Position numbers and translations under genes: made by a program | DNA from: Methyloversatilis universalis FAM5 | Lineage (GTDB): Bacteria > Pseudomonadota > Gammaproteobacteria > Burkholderiales > Rhodocyclaceae | Direction of reading: 5' to 3' | NCBI RefSeq assembly: GCF_000214035.2 | Contig: NZ_AFHG01000030.1 | Coordinates: forward strand, 248,001 to 312,000 | DNA: 64,000 nucleotides | Shown here: positions 39,149-46,963 of the stretch, piece after piece | Position numbering within the stretch: the first letter of the stretch is position 1 | Layout: each line of letters starts with the position of its first letter | The notes under the pieces: generated by a model | Database searches by the model: none | The model's input: the letters and a program-made list of their open reading frames with translations, nothing else | Told to the model about the DNA's origin: nothing

Positions 39149-40363
39149 TCAGATCCGTGCCGATGTCAGGTGGGCCGCACCCCAGGTGGTGCGCCAGCGG
39201 TTTTTCACGCTGCTCAGGCCGATCAGGGCCGCGACCGCCAGCAGCGCGAACACCACGAAGCCGCCCTGATAGCTGCCGGTCACCTCGCGCGACCAGCCGA
39301 GCGAAGACGCCAGATAGAAGCCGCCCACGCCGCCGGCCATGCCGACCAGACCGGTCATGACGCCGATTTCGCGGCGGAAGCGCTGCGGCACCAGCTGGAA
39401 CACCGCACCGTTGCCCATGCCCAGCGCCAGCATGGCGCCGACGAACACCATCACCGCCATCCACGCCTGCGGCAGGCCGAAGCTCACGCCGAACAGGAAG
39501 GCGGCCGCGATCACATACATCGCGCTCAGCGTGCGGATGCCGCCGATGCGGTCGGCGAGGTTGCCGCCTATCGGGCGCACCAGCGAGCCGGCGAACACGC
39601 AGGCGGCGGTGAAGTAGCCGGCGGTTTTCGGTTCCAGTCCGTACTGGGTGTTGAAGTAGATGGTGAGCGAGGACGCCAGACCGACGAAGCCGCCGAAGGT
39701 GACGCTGTAGAAGAACATGAACCACCAGGCGTCGCGGTCCTTCAGCACCTTGAGATATTCGGCGAAGGTCTTGGGCGGCGGGCATTCCGGCGCGTCTTTC
39801 GCGACCAGCAGATAGACGATGAACACCGCGACCAGCGGGATGAGCGCCAGGCCGAACACATTGGTCCAGCCGAACACCATGGCGAGGCCGGGCGCGAACA
39901 GCGCGGCGAGCGCGGTGCCGGAGTTGCCGGCGCCCGCGATGCCCAGTGCCGTGCCCTGGTGTTCCGGCGGGTACCAGCGCGAAGCCAGCGGCAGCGCCAC
40001 CGCGAAGGCGGCACCGGCGAAGCCGAGGAAGCAGCCGAGCAGCAGCGCCTGTTCGTAGCTGTGGATGCCGAACTGCCAGGCGACGAACAGCGCGCCGATC
40101 ACGATGATCTGACCGATGGCGCCGGCCTTCTTCGGCTGCAGGTGGTCGACCAGCACGCCCATCAGCATGCGCAGCAGCGCGCCGGCCAGTACCGGCACCG
40201 CCACCATGAAGCCCTTCTGCGCGTGGGTGAGATGGAGATCCTGGGCGATCTGCACGCCCAGCGGGCCGAGCAGCACCCACACCATGAAGGCGAGATCGAA
40301 GTAGAGAAAGGCGGCGAACAGCGTGGGCGTATGGCCGGCCTTGAGAAATGCTTTCCTGTCCAT
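39149..40363 (-). CDS. narK: Nitrate/nitrite MFS transporter
   Basis: This 404-residue, twelve-helix transporter of the NarK/NasA (nitrate-nitrite porter) family moves nitrate into the cytoplasm. Family signatures include FAFMVWVLLGPLGV-like helix 1, GNSGTALAALFAPGLA (a nitrate-signature helix) and GNGAVFQLVPQRFRREIGVMTGLVGMAGGVGGF (second signature). The ATG at 40363 starts MDRKAFLKAGH. It follows nirD and precedes the kinase/phosphatase gene. Import versus antiport type cannot be fixed by eye. Confidence 0.94.
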   Translation of the reverse strand: MDRKAFLKAGHTPTLFAAFLYFDLAFMVWVLLGPLGVQIAQDLHLTHAQKGFMVAVPVLAGALLRMLMGVLVDHLQPKKAGAIGQIIVIGALFVAWQFGIHSYEQALLLGCFLGFAGAAFAVALPLASRWYPPEHQGTALGIAGAGNSGTALAALFAPGLAMVFGWTNVFGLALIPLVAVFIVYLLVAKDAPECPPPKTFAEYLKVLKDRDAWWFMFFYSVTFGGFVGLASSLTIYFNTQYGLEPKTAGYFTAACVFAGSLVRPIGGNLADRIGGIRTLSAMYVIAAAFLFGVSFGLPQAWMAVMVFVGAMLALGMGNGAVFQLVPQRFRREIGVMTGLVGMAGGVGGFYLASSLGWSREVTGSYQGGFVVFALLAVAALIGLSSVKNRWRTTWGAAHLTSARI

Positions 40364-40450
40364 CGGTGGATGACCTCCCCGTCATCAATCCGGTCTGCGC
40401 GCATCCGTGCGGGCAGCCGTACTCGGGATAGTGGTGATTCGGATCGCTGC

Positions 40451-40466
40451 GACGGCGTTCGCCGTC
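40451..40466. promoter_or_regulatory. Perfect hairpin in the nirD-narK intergenic leader
   Basis: GACGGCG (40451-40457) and CGCCGTC (40460-40466) form a perfect 7-bp stem with a two-base loop, about 90 bp upstream of narK on the minus strand and 37 bp after nirD. It could be an mRNA processing or stabilising structure; there is no T-run. Confidence 0.4.
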
Positions 40467-40502
40467 ACAGGTATTGCGCGCCTCAGCGGACCTCTGCGGA
40501 CC

Positions 40503-40823
40503 TCAGGCCTTCAGCAGCACCTGGCCGTTCTCGACCTTCACGTCGAAGCCGCGCGTGCAGCCGACGTCGGGCGCAACCGCCTCGCCCGATTCCAGCCTGA
40601 TCTTCCAGCTGTGCAGCGGACAGGTGACCGTGTCGCCATGCACGATGCCCTGCGACAGCGGGCCGCCCTTGTGCGGGCACTTGTCGTGCACGGCGAACAC
40701 GCGGTCGCCGTCAGTGCGGAAGATCGCGATATCGCCGGAATCGGCCGTGACGACGCGCGAGCCCAGCAGCGGGATGTCTTCGAGCGCGCACACGTGCGCC
40801 CAGGTGGAGGTTTCGGTGCTCAT
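40503..40823 (-). CDS. nirD: Assimilatory nitrite reductase small subunit (Rieske type)
   Basis: This 106-residue Rieske-like subunit partners NirB. Homology runs from WAHVCALEDIPLLGSRVV through DRVFAVHDKCPHKGGPLSQGIVHGDTVTCPLHSWKIRLESG. Unusually for NirD, which often lacks the cluster ligands, C-P-H and C-P-L-H pairs are both present. A Rieske 2Fe-2S cluster is therefore possible. It is separated from nirB by 138 bp containing the second heptamer element. Confidence 0.93.
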   Translation of the reverse strand: MSTETSTWAHVCALEDIPLLGSRVVTADSGDIAIFRTDGDRVFAVHDKCPHKGGPLSQGIVHGDTVTCPLHSWKIRLESGEAVAPDVGCTRGFDVKVENGQVLLKA

Positions 40824-40845
40824 GAGGGTTCCTGTATGGGTATCT

Positions 40846-40960
40846 GGGGGCTAGGGGCTAGGGGCTAGGGGCTAGGGGCTGGGGGCCAGGGAACAGGCGC
40901 GGCTTTGCCGCGCGAGATGGGCTTGTCGCTAGCTCCTGACCCCTAGCCCCTCATCCCTTG
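40846..40960. repeat. Heptamer inverted-array element, copy 2 (nirB/nirD)
   Basis: The left arm (40846-40894) is seven uninterrupted heptamers of the type AGGGGCT. The right arm (about 40933-40960) has complementary CCCTAGC-type units ending two bases from the nirB stop. The core contains a perfect 7-bp hairpin, GCGCGGC-TTT-GCCGCGC (40897-40913). Two 18-base strings (40935-40952 and 40941-40958) are identical to strings in the element at 17967-18108. The four-fold GGGG runs spaced by CTA fit a G-quadruplex motif on the plus strand. Confidence 0.85.
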
Positions 40961-40961
40961 A

Positions 40962-43430
40962 TCAAGCCTTCATCGCCTGCTTGATGGCGAGGGTGCGGAA
41001 CTCGCGGCCCAGCTCGGATTTCGCGTCGGCTTCGGCGCGCTCCAGCCACGGGTCCTTGTAGTCCTGCAGCGCGAACAGCAGGCGTTCGTACAGCGCCTTG
41101 CGGTTCTCGGCGTCATCGACCACCTTGCCCTTCACGTAGTCGAGACCGACGCGCTCGATGTAATGCACGGTGCGTTCGAGGTACCAGCCCTCTTCGCGGT
41201 AGAGCTGCAGGAAGGCGCCTGAGTACTCCATCACCTCGTCGTCGCTGCCCACCTTGCAGAAGAACTGCGCGACCTCGGTCTTGATGCCGCCGTTGCCGGC
41301 GACATAGATTTCGTAGCCGGATTCGACGCCGATCACGCCCACGTCCTTGATGCCGGCTTCGGCGCAGTTGCGCGGGCAGCCGGACACCGCGAGCTTCACC
41401 TTGTGCGGGCTGTACATGCCGAACAGCATCTTTTCCAGCTTCACGCCCAGGCCCATGGACAGCTGGGTGCCGAAGCGGCAGTGTTCGGCGCCGACGCAGG
41501 TCTTCACCGTGCGCAGGCTCTTGCCGTAGGCGTGTCCGGACACCATGCCGGCCTTGGCGAAGTCAGCCCACATCGCCGGCAGGTCGTCCTTCTTCACCCC
41601 CAAGAGGTCGATGCGCTGGCCGCCGGTCACCTTCACCGTCGGCACCTTGTACTTCTCGGCCGCGTCGGCGATGGCGCGCAGTTCGTCCGGCGTGGTGAGG
41701 CCGCCCCACATGCGCGGCACCACCGAGTAGGTGCCGTCCTTCTGGATGTTGGCGTGCGCGCGCTCGTTGATGAAGCGGCTCTGCGCGTCGTCCTTCGCCT
41801 CGTGCGGCCAGGTCGAGATCAGGTAGTAGTTCAGCGCCGGGCGGCAGCTGGCGCAGCCATTGGGCGTCTTCCACTTCAGCTCGCGCTGCACGGTCGGGAT
41901 GTCGATCAGGTGACGGTCGCGGATCGCCGCGCGCACGTCGCCGTGGTTCATGTCGGTGCAGCCGCACATCGGCTTCGAGCTGGAATCGGCCGGCGTGTAG
42001 GCGCCACCGACGCATGAGGCAAGGATCTGTTCGACCAGACCGGTGCAGGAGCCGCAGGAGCTGGACGCCTTGGTGTGCTTGCGCACGTCGTCCAGCGAGA
42101 ACAGCCCCTTCTCCTTGATCGCCTTGACGATGGTGCCCTTGCACACGCCGTTGCAGCCGCAGACTTCGGCGGTATCGGGCATCGAGGCGGCCTGGGTCTG
42201 GCCCTTGTGGCCGACGTCGCCCAGGTGGTTCTGGCCGAACATCAGGTGATCGCGTACCGCATGGATGTCCTGACCGTCCTTGATCAGCTGGAAGTACCAG
42301 CTGCCGTCGGCGGTGTCGCCGTACAGACAGGCGCCGACCAGGCGCTCACCTTCGAGCACCAGGCGTTTGTACACGCCGCCCGCCGGGTCGTGCAGCACGA
42401 TGTCGTCGCAGCCCGGTCCGCCCATGAAGTTGCCGGCCGAGAACACGTCGATGCCGGTCACCTTCAGCTTGGTCGAGGTGACGGAGCCTTTGTAGGTACC
42501 GATGCCGTACTGGGCGAGGTGGTTTGCGCACACCTTGGCCTGTTCGAACAGCGGTGCGACCAGGCCGTAGGCGATGCCGCGGTGGTTCACGCATTCGCCG
42601 ACCGCGTAGATCTTCGGATCGTAGGTCTGCAGCGTGTCATTGACGACGATGCCGCGGTTGCAGTGGATGCCGGCCGATTCGGCAAGCGTGGTGTTCGGGC
42701 GGATGCCGGCGGCCATCACGACGAGGTCGGCCGGAATGGTTTCGCCGCTCTTGAAGCGCACCGCGGACACGCGGCCGTCGCTGCCTGCGATCAGCGATTC
42801 GGTCTGCTTCTCCAGCAGGAAGGCGAGGCCCTTCTTTTCCAGCGAGGCCTGCAGCATGTCGGCCGAGGGCTTGTCGAGCTGGCGTTCCATGATCCACGGC
42901 GCCAGATGCACCACGGTCACCTGCATGCCGCGCAGCGCCAGGCCGTTGGCCGCCTCCAGGCCGAGCAGGCCAGCGCCGATCACGACCGCGTGCTTGCGGG
43001 TGGCCGCCGCTTCGATCATGGCGTCGGTGTCGGCGATGTCGCGATAGGCGATCACGCCTGGCAGGTCCTTGCCCGGCACCGGCAGGATGAAGGGGTTGGA
43101 GCCGGTGGCCAGCAGCAGCCGGTCGTATTCCGCCTCGGTGCCGTCGTCGGCGATCACCTTGCGCGCGATGCGGTCGATCTTCACGATCTTCCGGCCGGTG
43201 TGCAGCGTGATGCCGTTGTCGCGGTACCAGTCCCAATCGTTCAGGATGATGTCCTGTATGGTCATTTCGCCGGCCAGCACCGGCGACAGCAGGATGCGGT
43301 TGTAGTTCGGATGCGGCTCGGCCCCGAACACCGTGATGTCATACATTTCCGGCGCGATCCTGAGCAGCTCTTCCAGCGTGCGGCAACCCGCCATCCCGTT
43401 GCCGACCATGACCAGACGCTTCTTTTCCAT
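40962..43430 (-). CDS. nirB: Assimilatory nitrite reductase (NAD(P)H) large subunit
   Basis: This 822-residue enzyme reduces nitrite to ammonium with six electrons. FAD- and NAD-binding Rossmann domains come first (VMVGNGMAGCRTLEELL; VVIGAGLLGLEAANGL). Two BFD-type 2Fe-2S segments follow (CGCNGVCKGTIVKAI with SSSCGSCTGLVEQIL; CGCTDMNHGDVRAAI with CASCRPAL). Last is the siroheme/4Fe-4S domain with CVGAEHCRFGTQLS and CPRNCAEAGIKD. The ATG at 43430 gives MEKKRLVMVGNGMAG. It heads the nitrate operon, with a terminator-like hairpin in its leader. Confidence 0.96.
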   Translation of the reverse strand: MEKKRLVMVGNGMAGCRTLEELLRIAPEMYDITVFGAEPHPNYNRILLSPVLAGEMTIQDIILNDWDWYRDNGITLHTGRKIVKIDRIARKVIADDGTEAEYDRLLLATGSNPFILPVPGKDLPGVIAYRDIADTDAMIEAAATRKHAVVIGAGLLGLEAANGLALRGMQVTVVHLAPWIMERQLDKPSADMLQASLEKKGLAFLLEKQTESLIAGSDGRVSAVRFKSGETIPADLVVMAAGIRPNTTLAESAGIHCNRGIVVNDTLQTYDPKIYAVGECVNHRGIAYGLVAPLFEQAKVCANHLAQYGIGTYKGSVTSTKLKVTGIDVFSAGNFMGGPGCDDIVLHDPAGGVYKRLVLEGERLVGACLYGDTADGSWYFQLIKDGQDIHAVRDHLMFGQNHLGDVGHKGQTQAASMPDTAEVCGCNGVCKGTIVKAIKEKGLFSLDDVRKHTKASSSCGSCTGLVEQILASCVGGAYTPADSSSKPMCGCTDMNHGDVRAAIRDRHLIDIPTVQRELKWKTPNGCASCRPALNYYLISTWPHEAKDDAQSRFINERAHANIQKDGTYSVVPRMWGGLTTPDELRAIADAAEKYKVPTVKVTGGQRIDLLGVKKDDLPAMWADFAKAGMVSGHAYGKSLRTVKTCVGAEHCRFGTQLSMGLGVKLEKMLFGMYSPHKVKLAVSGCPRNCAEAGIKDVGVIGVESGYEIYVAGNGGIKTEVAQFFCKVGSDDEVMEYSGAFLQLYREEGWYLERTVHYIERVGLDYVKGKVVDDAENRKALYERLLFALQDYKDPWLERAEADAKSELGREFRTLAIKQAMKA

Positions 43431-43460
43431 GTCCCCGTTCCTTCTTCTGCCGATTGCTGC

Positions 43461-43488
43461 AAAACCGGTCGCAGGCAGACCTGCGGCC
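43461..43488 (-). promoter_or_regulatory. Terminator-like hairpin in the nirB leader
   Basis: On the minus strand GG-C-CGCAGG (43488-43480) pairs with CCTGCG-A-CC (43475-43467) around TCTG and is followed by GGTTTT. It lies 31-58 bases before the nirB start. Nitrate operons are often controlled by leader antitermination (NasR/NasT, ANTAR proteins), so an attenuator is plausible. The ANTAR-type hexaloop pair is not evident and no ANTAR gene is in the window. Confidence 0.4.
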
Positions 43489-44190
43489 GACGTAAGTCAT
43501 CCGGACGCCACTCCGTGATCCGGGTCGTTCCGCAGCGGCCGGGGGCGCGATGCAGGGACGAGCGCGGTCCTGCGCCTGCAGCATCGCTGGCGCACTAGGT
43601 CAGAAACCCGGGCTAAACCTGTTCATGGCCGGATCGCGCCGGCCGCGGATTCAACGGGTCGGTCGGTGCCCGCCTTTGGGCATCGTTACCGATGACTGCT
43701 CGGCCGGAGCGCGCACTGCGTGTGCGCCACTCCGGATGTGAAGGCGGACCGGCCGGAGGACGATCGATCCGCTCTTTGTGCGGCGGGCGGCATGCCCGCA
43801 CGGTTCTGTTTGATCTTCATCCACAACGTCGCCGCCACCTCGGCACGACGCGCCATTGCGTCGTATGTGCTTCGGCATTCGACTGCAGCGACGGACGTTG
43901 CCGTTGCGGTCGAGGGCTGCGGGTCTGACAAAGATCGCTGCGTGGCCGCCTGCCCTGGGGCACTGCGGTCAGCGATGGATATTCAGCAGAAATCGGGCCA
44001 GCCCGCGGTGTTCGGGTTTAATGATTGCAAGTCTATGATTTTTATTTGTTTTGTTTCTGGTGCCCACACCGTGAAGCAATCGCGGCTGTGATCCGGGCTG
44101 GTGCGTGCGGGCACGATGACGGTGCGTTTTTATGTGGGATTTATTAGCAGACACCTTCAGTCCGCAGGGTGCGCGGCCGATATCCGGACC
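43489..44190. other. About 700-bp intergenic region between divergent nirB and the chemoreceptor
   Basis: It must hold the nirB promoter (minus strand) and promoters for the chemoreceptor unit (plus strand). Short frames here give low-complexity Arg/Cys-rich translations that I reject. From about 44020 to 44150 the DNA becomes distinctly AT-richer (T-runs near 44038-44055 and 44128-44147), the likeliest promoter zone for the plus-strand genes. I find no convincing sigma-54 or sigma-70 pair. Confidence 0.45.
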
Positions 44191-44364
44191 ATGGCGATGA
44201 AAGAAGAACCCAGTCTGTCCCCCCCGGCGGCGGTGCCGTCACGCGACCGCTTCGCGTGGTGTCTGCTGGCCGTCTGGATGCTCGCGAGCGCCGCAGTGCT
44301 CTATCAGCACATGGCCGACAACCCGCCCGGGCTGTGCCGGACGGGGGGCGCGGCCGTGCGCTGA
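44191..44364 (+). CDS. Possible small single-pass membrane protein
   Basis: A 57-residue frame: a polar N-terminus ([20 protein letters not shown]), one convincing transmembrane helix ([18 protein letters not shown]) and a short Pro/Gly-rich tail. It has no homologue I know. It ends 41 bp before the chemoreceptor start and could be co-transcribed with it. An ATG two codons later is also possible. The ribosome site is weak, so reality of the gene is uncertain. Confidence 0.4.
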   Translation: MAMKEEPSLSPPAAVPSRDRFAWCLLAVWMLASAAVLYQHMADNPPGLCRTGGAAVR

Positions 44365-44405
44365 CCGCCCCGAACATCAGCACCTACCGTTACGGATTGC
44401 CCATC

Positions 44406-45893
44406 ATGAATGACCATTCCCTTCACGCCGCGAATGTCCGCGCCGACGCGGTGATGCTTGCCAGCGGCGGCGCATTCGCGCTCATCTGCATCCTGTACGG
44501 CGTGTTCGCCGGCCAGGCCGCGACTGCCCTGCTGGTGGGCGTACCCGCGGTGGCCGTGCCGTTCGCGCTGTTCCGCCTGTCGCCCGGGTCGCTCGTGTCC
44601 CGGCTGGGCACCAGCGCCGCCCTCATGGTGCTGGCGGCGCTGCTCATACAGATCACCGGCGGCATGATCGAGGCGCATTTCGCCATCTTCGTCGCGCTCG
44701 CCTTCCTGCTGTACTACCGCGACTGGCGTCCCATCATCGGGGCGGCAGTACTGATCGCGGTGCATCACCTGGTGTTCAGTTACATGCAGTCCGCAGGGCT
44801 CGGCGTGACGGTGTTCGCCAATGGCGCCAGCGTGCTGCTGGTGGCGGTGCACGCGGCCTTCGTCGTGGCCGAGGCCGGACTGCTGTCCTACATGGCGGTC
44901 GGCCTGCGTCGCGAGGCGCTGCAGGCGGCGGGCGTGGCCGAAGCGGCCGAGCGCATCGGCGCCGGCGATCTGGCCACCGTCATCCGGCCGCAGACCGGCA
45001 TGCCGCTGCTCGACACGATGGAATCGATGCGCGCACGTCTGGCGCGGACGCTGACGCTGCTGGTGACCGAATCGGCCAGCGCACAGCGTGTGGCCGACCA
45101 GCTGGTGGCCAATGCCGAACACGTGACCGAGTCCACCTCCCGCCAGAGCGAGGCGACCCAGCGCATGGCCGCCGCGGTGCAGGAACTGACCGCGTCCATC
45201 CAGCACATTGCCGACAACGCCGACGACGCCAGCGAGCGGGTGCGGCGCAGCGGGCAGTCCGCTGACCTCGGTGTGGCGGAAATGACCGATCTGGCCGACG
45301 AAATCCGCCGGACCGGCGCGGCCATCTATGAAGTCGAAGGCAGCGTGCAGCAGATCGGTGCGCAGTTCGAAAGCGTGAAATCCATCGTCGCGCTGATCAA
45401 GGACATCGCCGATCAGACCAATCTGCTGGCACTCAATGCCGCGATCGAGGCGGCGCGCGCCGGGGAGCAGGGCAGGGGCTTTGCGGTGGTGGCGGATGAG
45501 GTGCGCAAGCTCGCTGAGCGCACCCGTCTCGCGACCGAGGACATCGCGCGCACCGTGGAAAGCATGCAGAGCAGCAAGGATCACGCGCTGGGCAGCGTGG
45601 CCAATACGGTCAGCACCGCCCAGCGCGGCGTAGACCGCGTGGCGGCGGTCAGCAGCTCGATTGCCGGTGTATCGGCCGAGATCGGCGCGATGATGGCCAT
45701 CATCGTCGGCATTTCGGAATCGATGAAGGAACAGACCCAGGCGGCGTCCGAAATCGCCGCCGGCGTCGAACAGGTGGCAGCGCTGGCCGATACCACGGCC
45801 GCGACCGCGGTCGAGGACAAGCGCACCGCGGCCGAACTGAATGCGATGGCGCAGTCGCTGGTCGAGGCCGGCAGCCAGTTCCGCGTGAGCTGA
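44406..45893 (+). CDS. Methyl-accepting chemotaxis protein with six-TM sensor region
   Basis: This is a 495-residue chemoreceptor. Instead of a periplasmic domain it has about six N-terminal transmembrane helices (residues 15-170), including [25 protein letters not shown] and [12 protein letters not shown] with membrane-embedded His residues. A short HAMP-like linker ([13 protein letters not shown]) follows, then a signalling domain whose hairpin tip [40 protein letters not shown] contacts CheA/CheW. The ATG at 44406 ([10 protein letters not shown]) precedes the first helix. The ligand is unknown. It adjoins the nitrate locus, but a nitrate role is speculative. Confidence 0.93.
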   Translation: MNDHSLHAANVRADAVMLASGGAFALICILYGVFAGQAATALLVGVPAVAVPFALFRLSPGSLVSRLGTSAALMVLAALLIQITGGMIEAHFAIFVALAFLLYYRDWRPIIGAAVLIAVHHLVFSYMQSAGLGVTVFANGASVLLVAVHAAFVVAEAGLLSYMAVGLRREALQAAGVAEAAERIGAGDLATVIRPQTGMPLLDTMESMRARLARTLTLLVTESASAQRVADQLVANAEHVTESTSRQSEATQRMAAAVQELTASIQHIADNADDASERVRRSGQSADLGVAEMTDLADEIRRTGAAIYEVEGSVQQIGAQFESVKSIVALIKDIADQTNLLALNAAIEAARAGEQGRGFAVVADEVRKLAERTRLATEDIARTVESMQSSKDHALGSVANTVSTAQRGVDRVAAVSSSIAGVSAEIGAMMAIIVGISESMKEQTQAASEIAAGVEQVAALADTTAATAVEDKRTAAELNAMAQSLVEAGSQFRVS

Positions 45894-45912
45894 GGGCGCG
45901 GCCCGCTCGGCC

Positions 45913-46824
45913 TCAGCCGACGGCGAGGCGACGGCAGGCCGCCGCGTGGTCGAGCAGCGGCTGCGGCACCGTCAGGCGGCCGGCGAACATGTCCTGGATC
46001 AGGCGGGCATTGACCGACGCCTCGATGCCGTCTTCCGGCTGCGTCAGCGCGCTGCCTTCTTCCGCTTCGCACAGCACCTGGTCCTGGCCGTCGATGAAGC
46101 CGGTGATCAGCGGCCGGCGGGCCGGATTGGCGTAGGCCTCGCCCTCGGTGCCGCGCATGAGCATGGAGCGGCCCCCATCCAGACGCAGGAACTGCGTCAT
46201 CTTCTCCATGTACTCCGGGTGCGTCACCGGTACCACCCGCACGCTGCGGCCGGGCATCGGATCGATCATCTTGGTCATCGAGTGGCCGGAGTTGCGCAGG
46301 CCCAGCTGCGGCCGCAGCGACAGCAGCGCGTCCAGCCCGGGCAGCAGGCGGTCCACGCCGATGAAGGCGATGCGATGCCGGGCCAGCAGCGTGGCCGCTT
46401 CCGCGGCGGTCTGCGCTTCCGGCAGGTCGAGCGCGCGCAGCAGCGCGAACGGGTCGGCCCGGGTGTCGAAATCGAAGCGGCCGTGGATGAGCACCGGCAC
46501 GCCGTCACGCGCCAGCATCATGGCCAGCAGCGGCATCAGGTTGGGACGGCGGCGCGCACCGTTGTAGGTGGGCAGCACGACCGTGCGGGCGCCGGCCGGG
46601 GCGTCTATGCGGGCGAGCCGGGCGTCGAGGGCGGCCTTGAAGCCGAGCAGTTCGTCCAGCGACTCGCTCTTGATGCGCATCGCCAGCACGATGGCGCCGA
46701 GCTGCAGCGGTGGCACCTTGCCGTCGAGCATGTCGCCGAACAGCGCCTGCGCATCCTCGCGCGACAGCGAGCGCGAGCCCTTGGCACCGCGTCCGATTTC
46801 CTTGATCTGTTTCGTGTAGTCCAT
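45913..46824 (-). CDS. ybiB: YbiB/TrpD2-like protein, copy 2
   Basis: This 303-residue paralogue of the protein at 33528-34520 has the same blocks: EDAQALFGDMLDGKVPPLQLGAIVLAMRIK, PTYNGARRRPNLMPLLAMMLARDGVPVLIHG and GLRNSGHSMTKMIDP. It looks closer to E. coli YbiB (MDYTKQIKEIGRG start) than the shorter-helix copy 1. It has the phosphoribosyltransferase fold without an obvious TrpD PRPP loop; E. coli YbiB binds nucleic acids and is LexA-controlled. It is convergent with the chemoreceptor and divergent from the reductase pair. Confidence 0.87.
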   Translation of the reverse strand: MDYTKQIKEIGRGAKGSRSLSREDAQALFGDMLDGKVPPLQLGAIVLAMRIKSESLDELLGFKAALDARLARIDAPAGARTVVLPTYNGARRRPNLMPLLAMMLARDGVPVLIHGRFDFDTRADPFALLRALDLPEAQTAAEAATLLARHRIAFIGVDRLLPGLDALLSLRPQLGLRNSGHSMTKMIDPMPGRSVRVVPVTHPEYMEKMTQFLRLDGGRSMLMRGTEGEAYANPARRPLITGFIDGQDQVLCEAEEGSALTQPEDGIEASVNARLIQDMFAGRLTVPQPLLDHAAACRRLAVG

Positions 46825-46963
46825 GGGTACAGGATTATGCCCCCGCCGGACCGGGCGTCCGGCTGCGTTATAGTCGGATTCGGCCGGATCGGCCGGACTG
46901 GAACCTTGCGCCTGTCGCGGGGTCCGGGCAGATCCGCGTCGTGCAACGCATACCTATAAGGAG

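Noticed and set aside
43723-43740. TGGCGC-like motif on the minus strand upstream of nirB as a sigma-54 promoter
   Set aside because: No GC at the required 10-base spacing and no TTGC element.
43692-44091. Short open frames between nirB and the chemoreceptor
   Set aside because: Translations are Arg/Cys-rich with no hydrophobic or conserved pattern, no ribosome sites, and several overlap each other on both strands.
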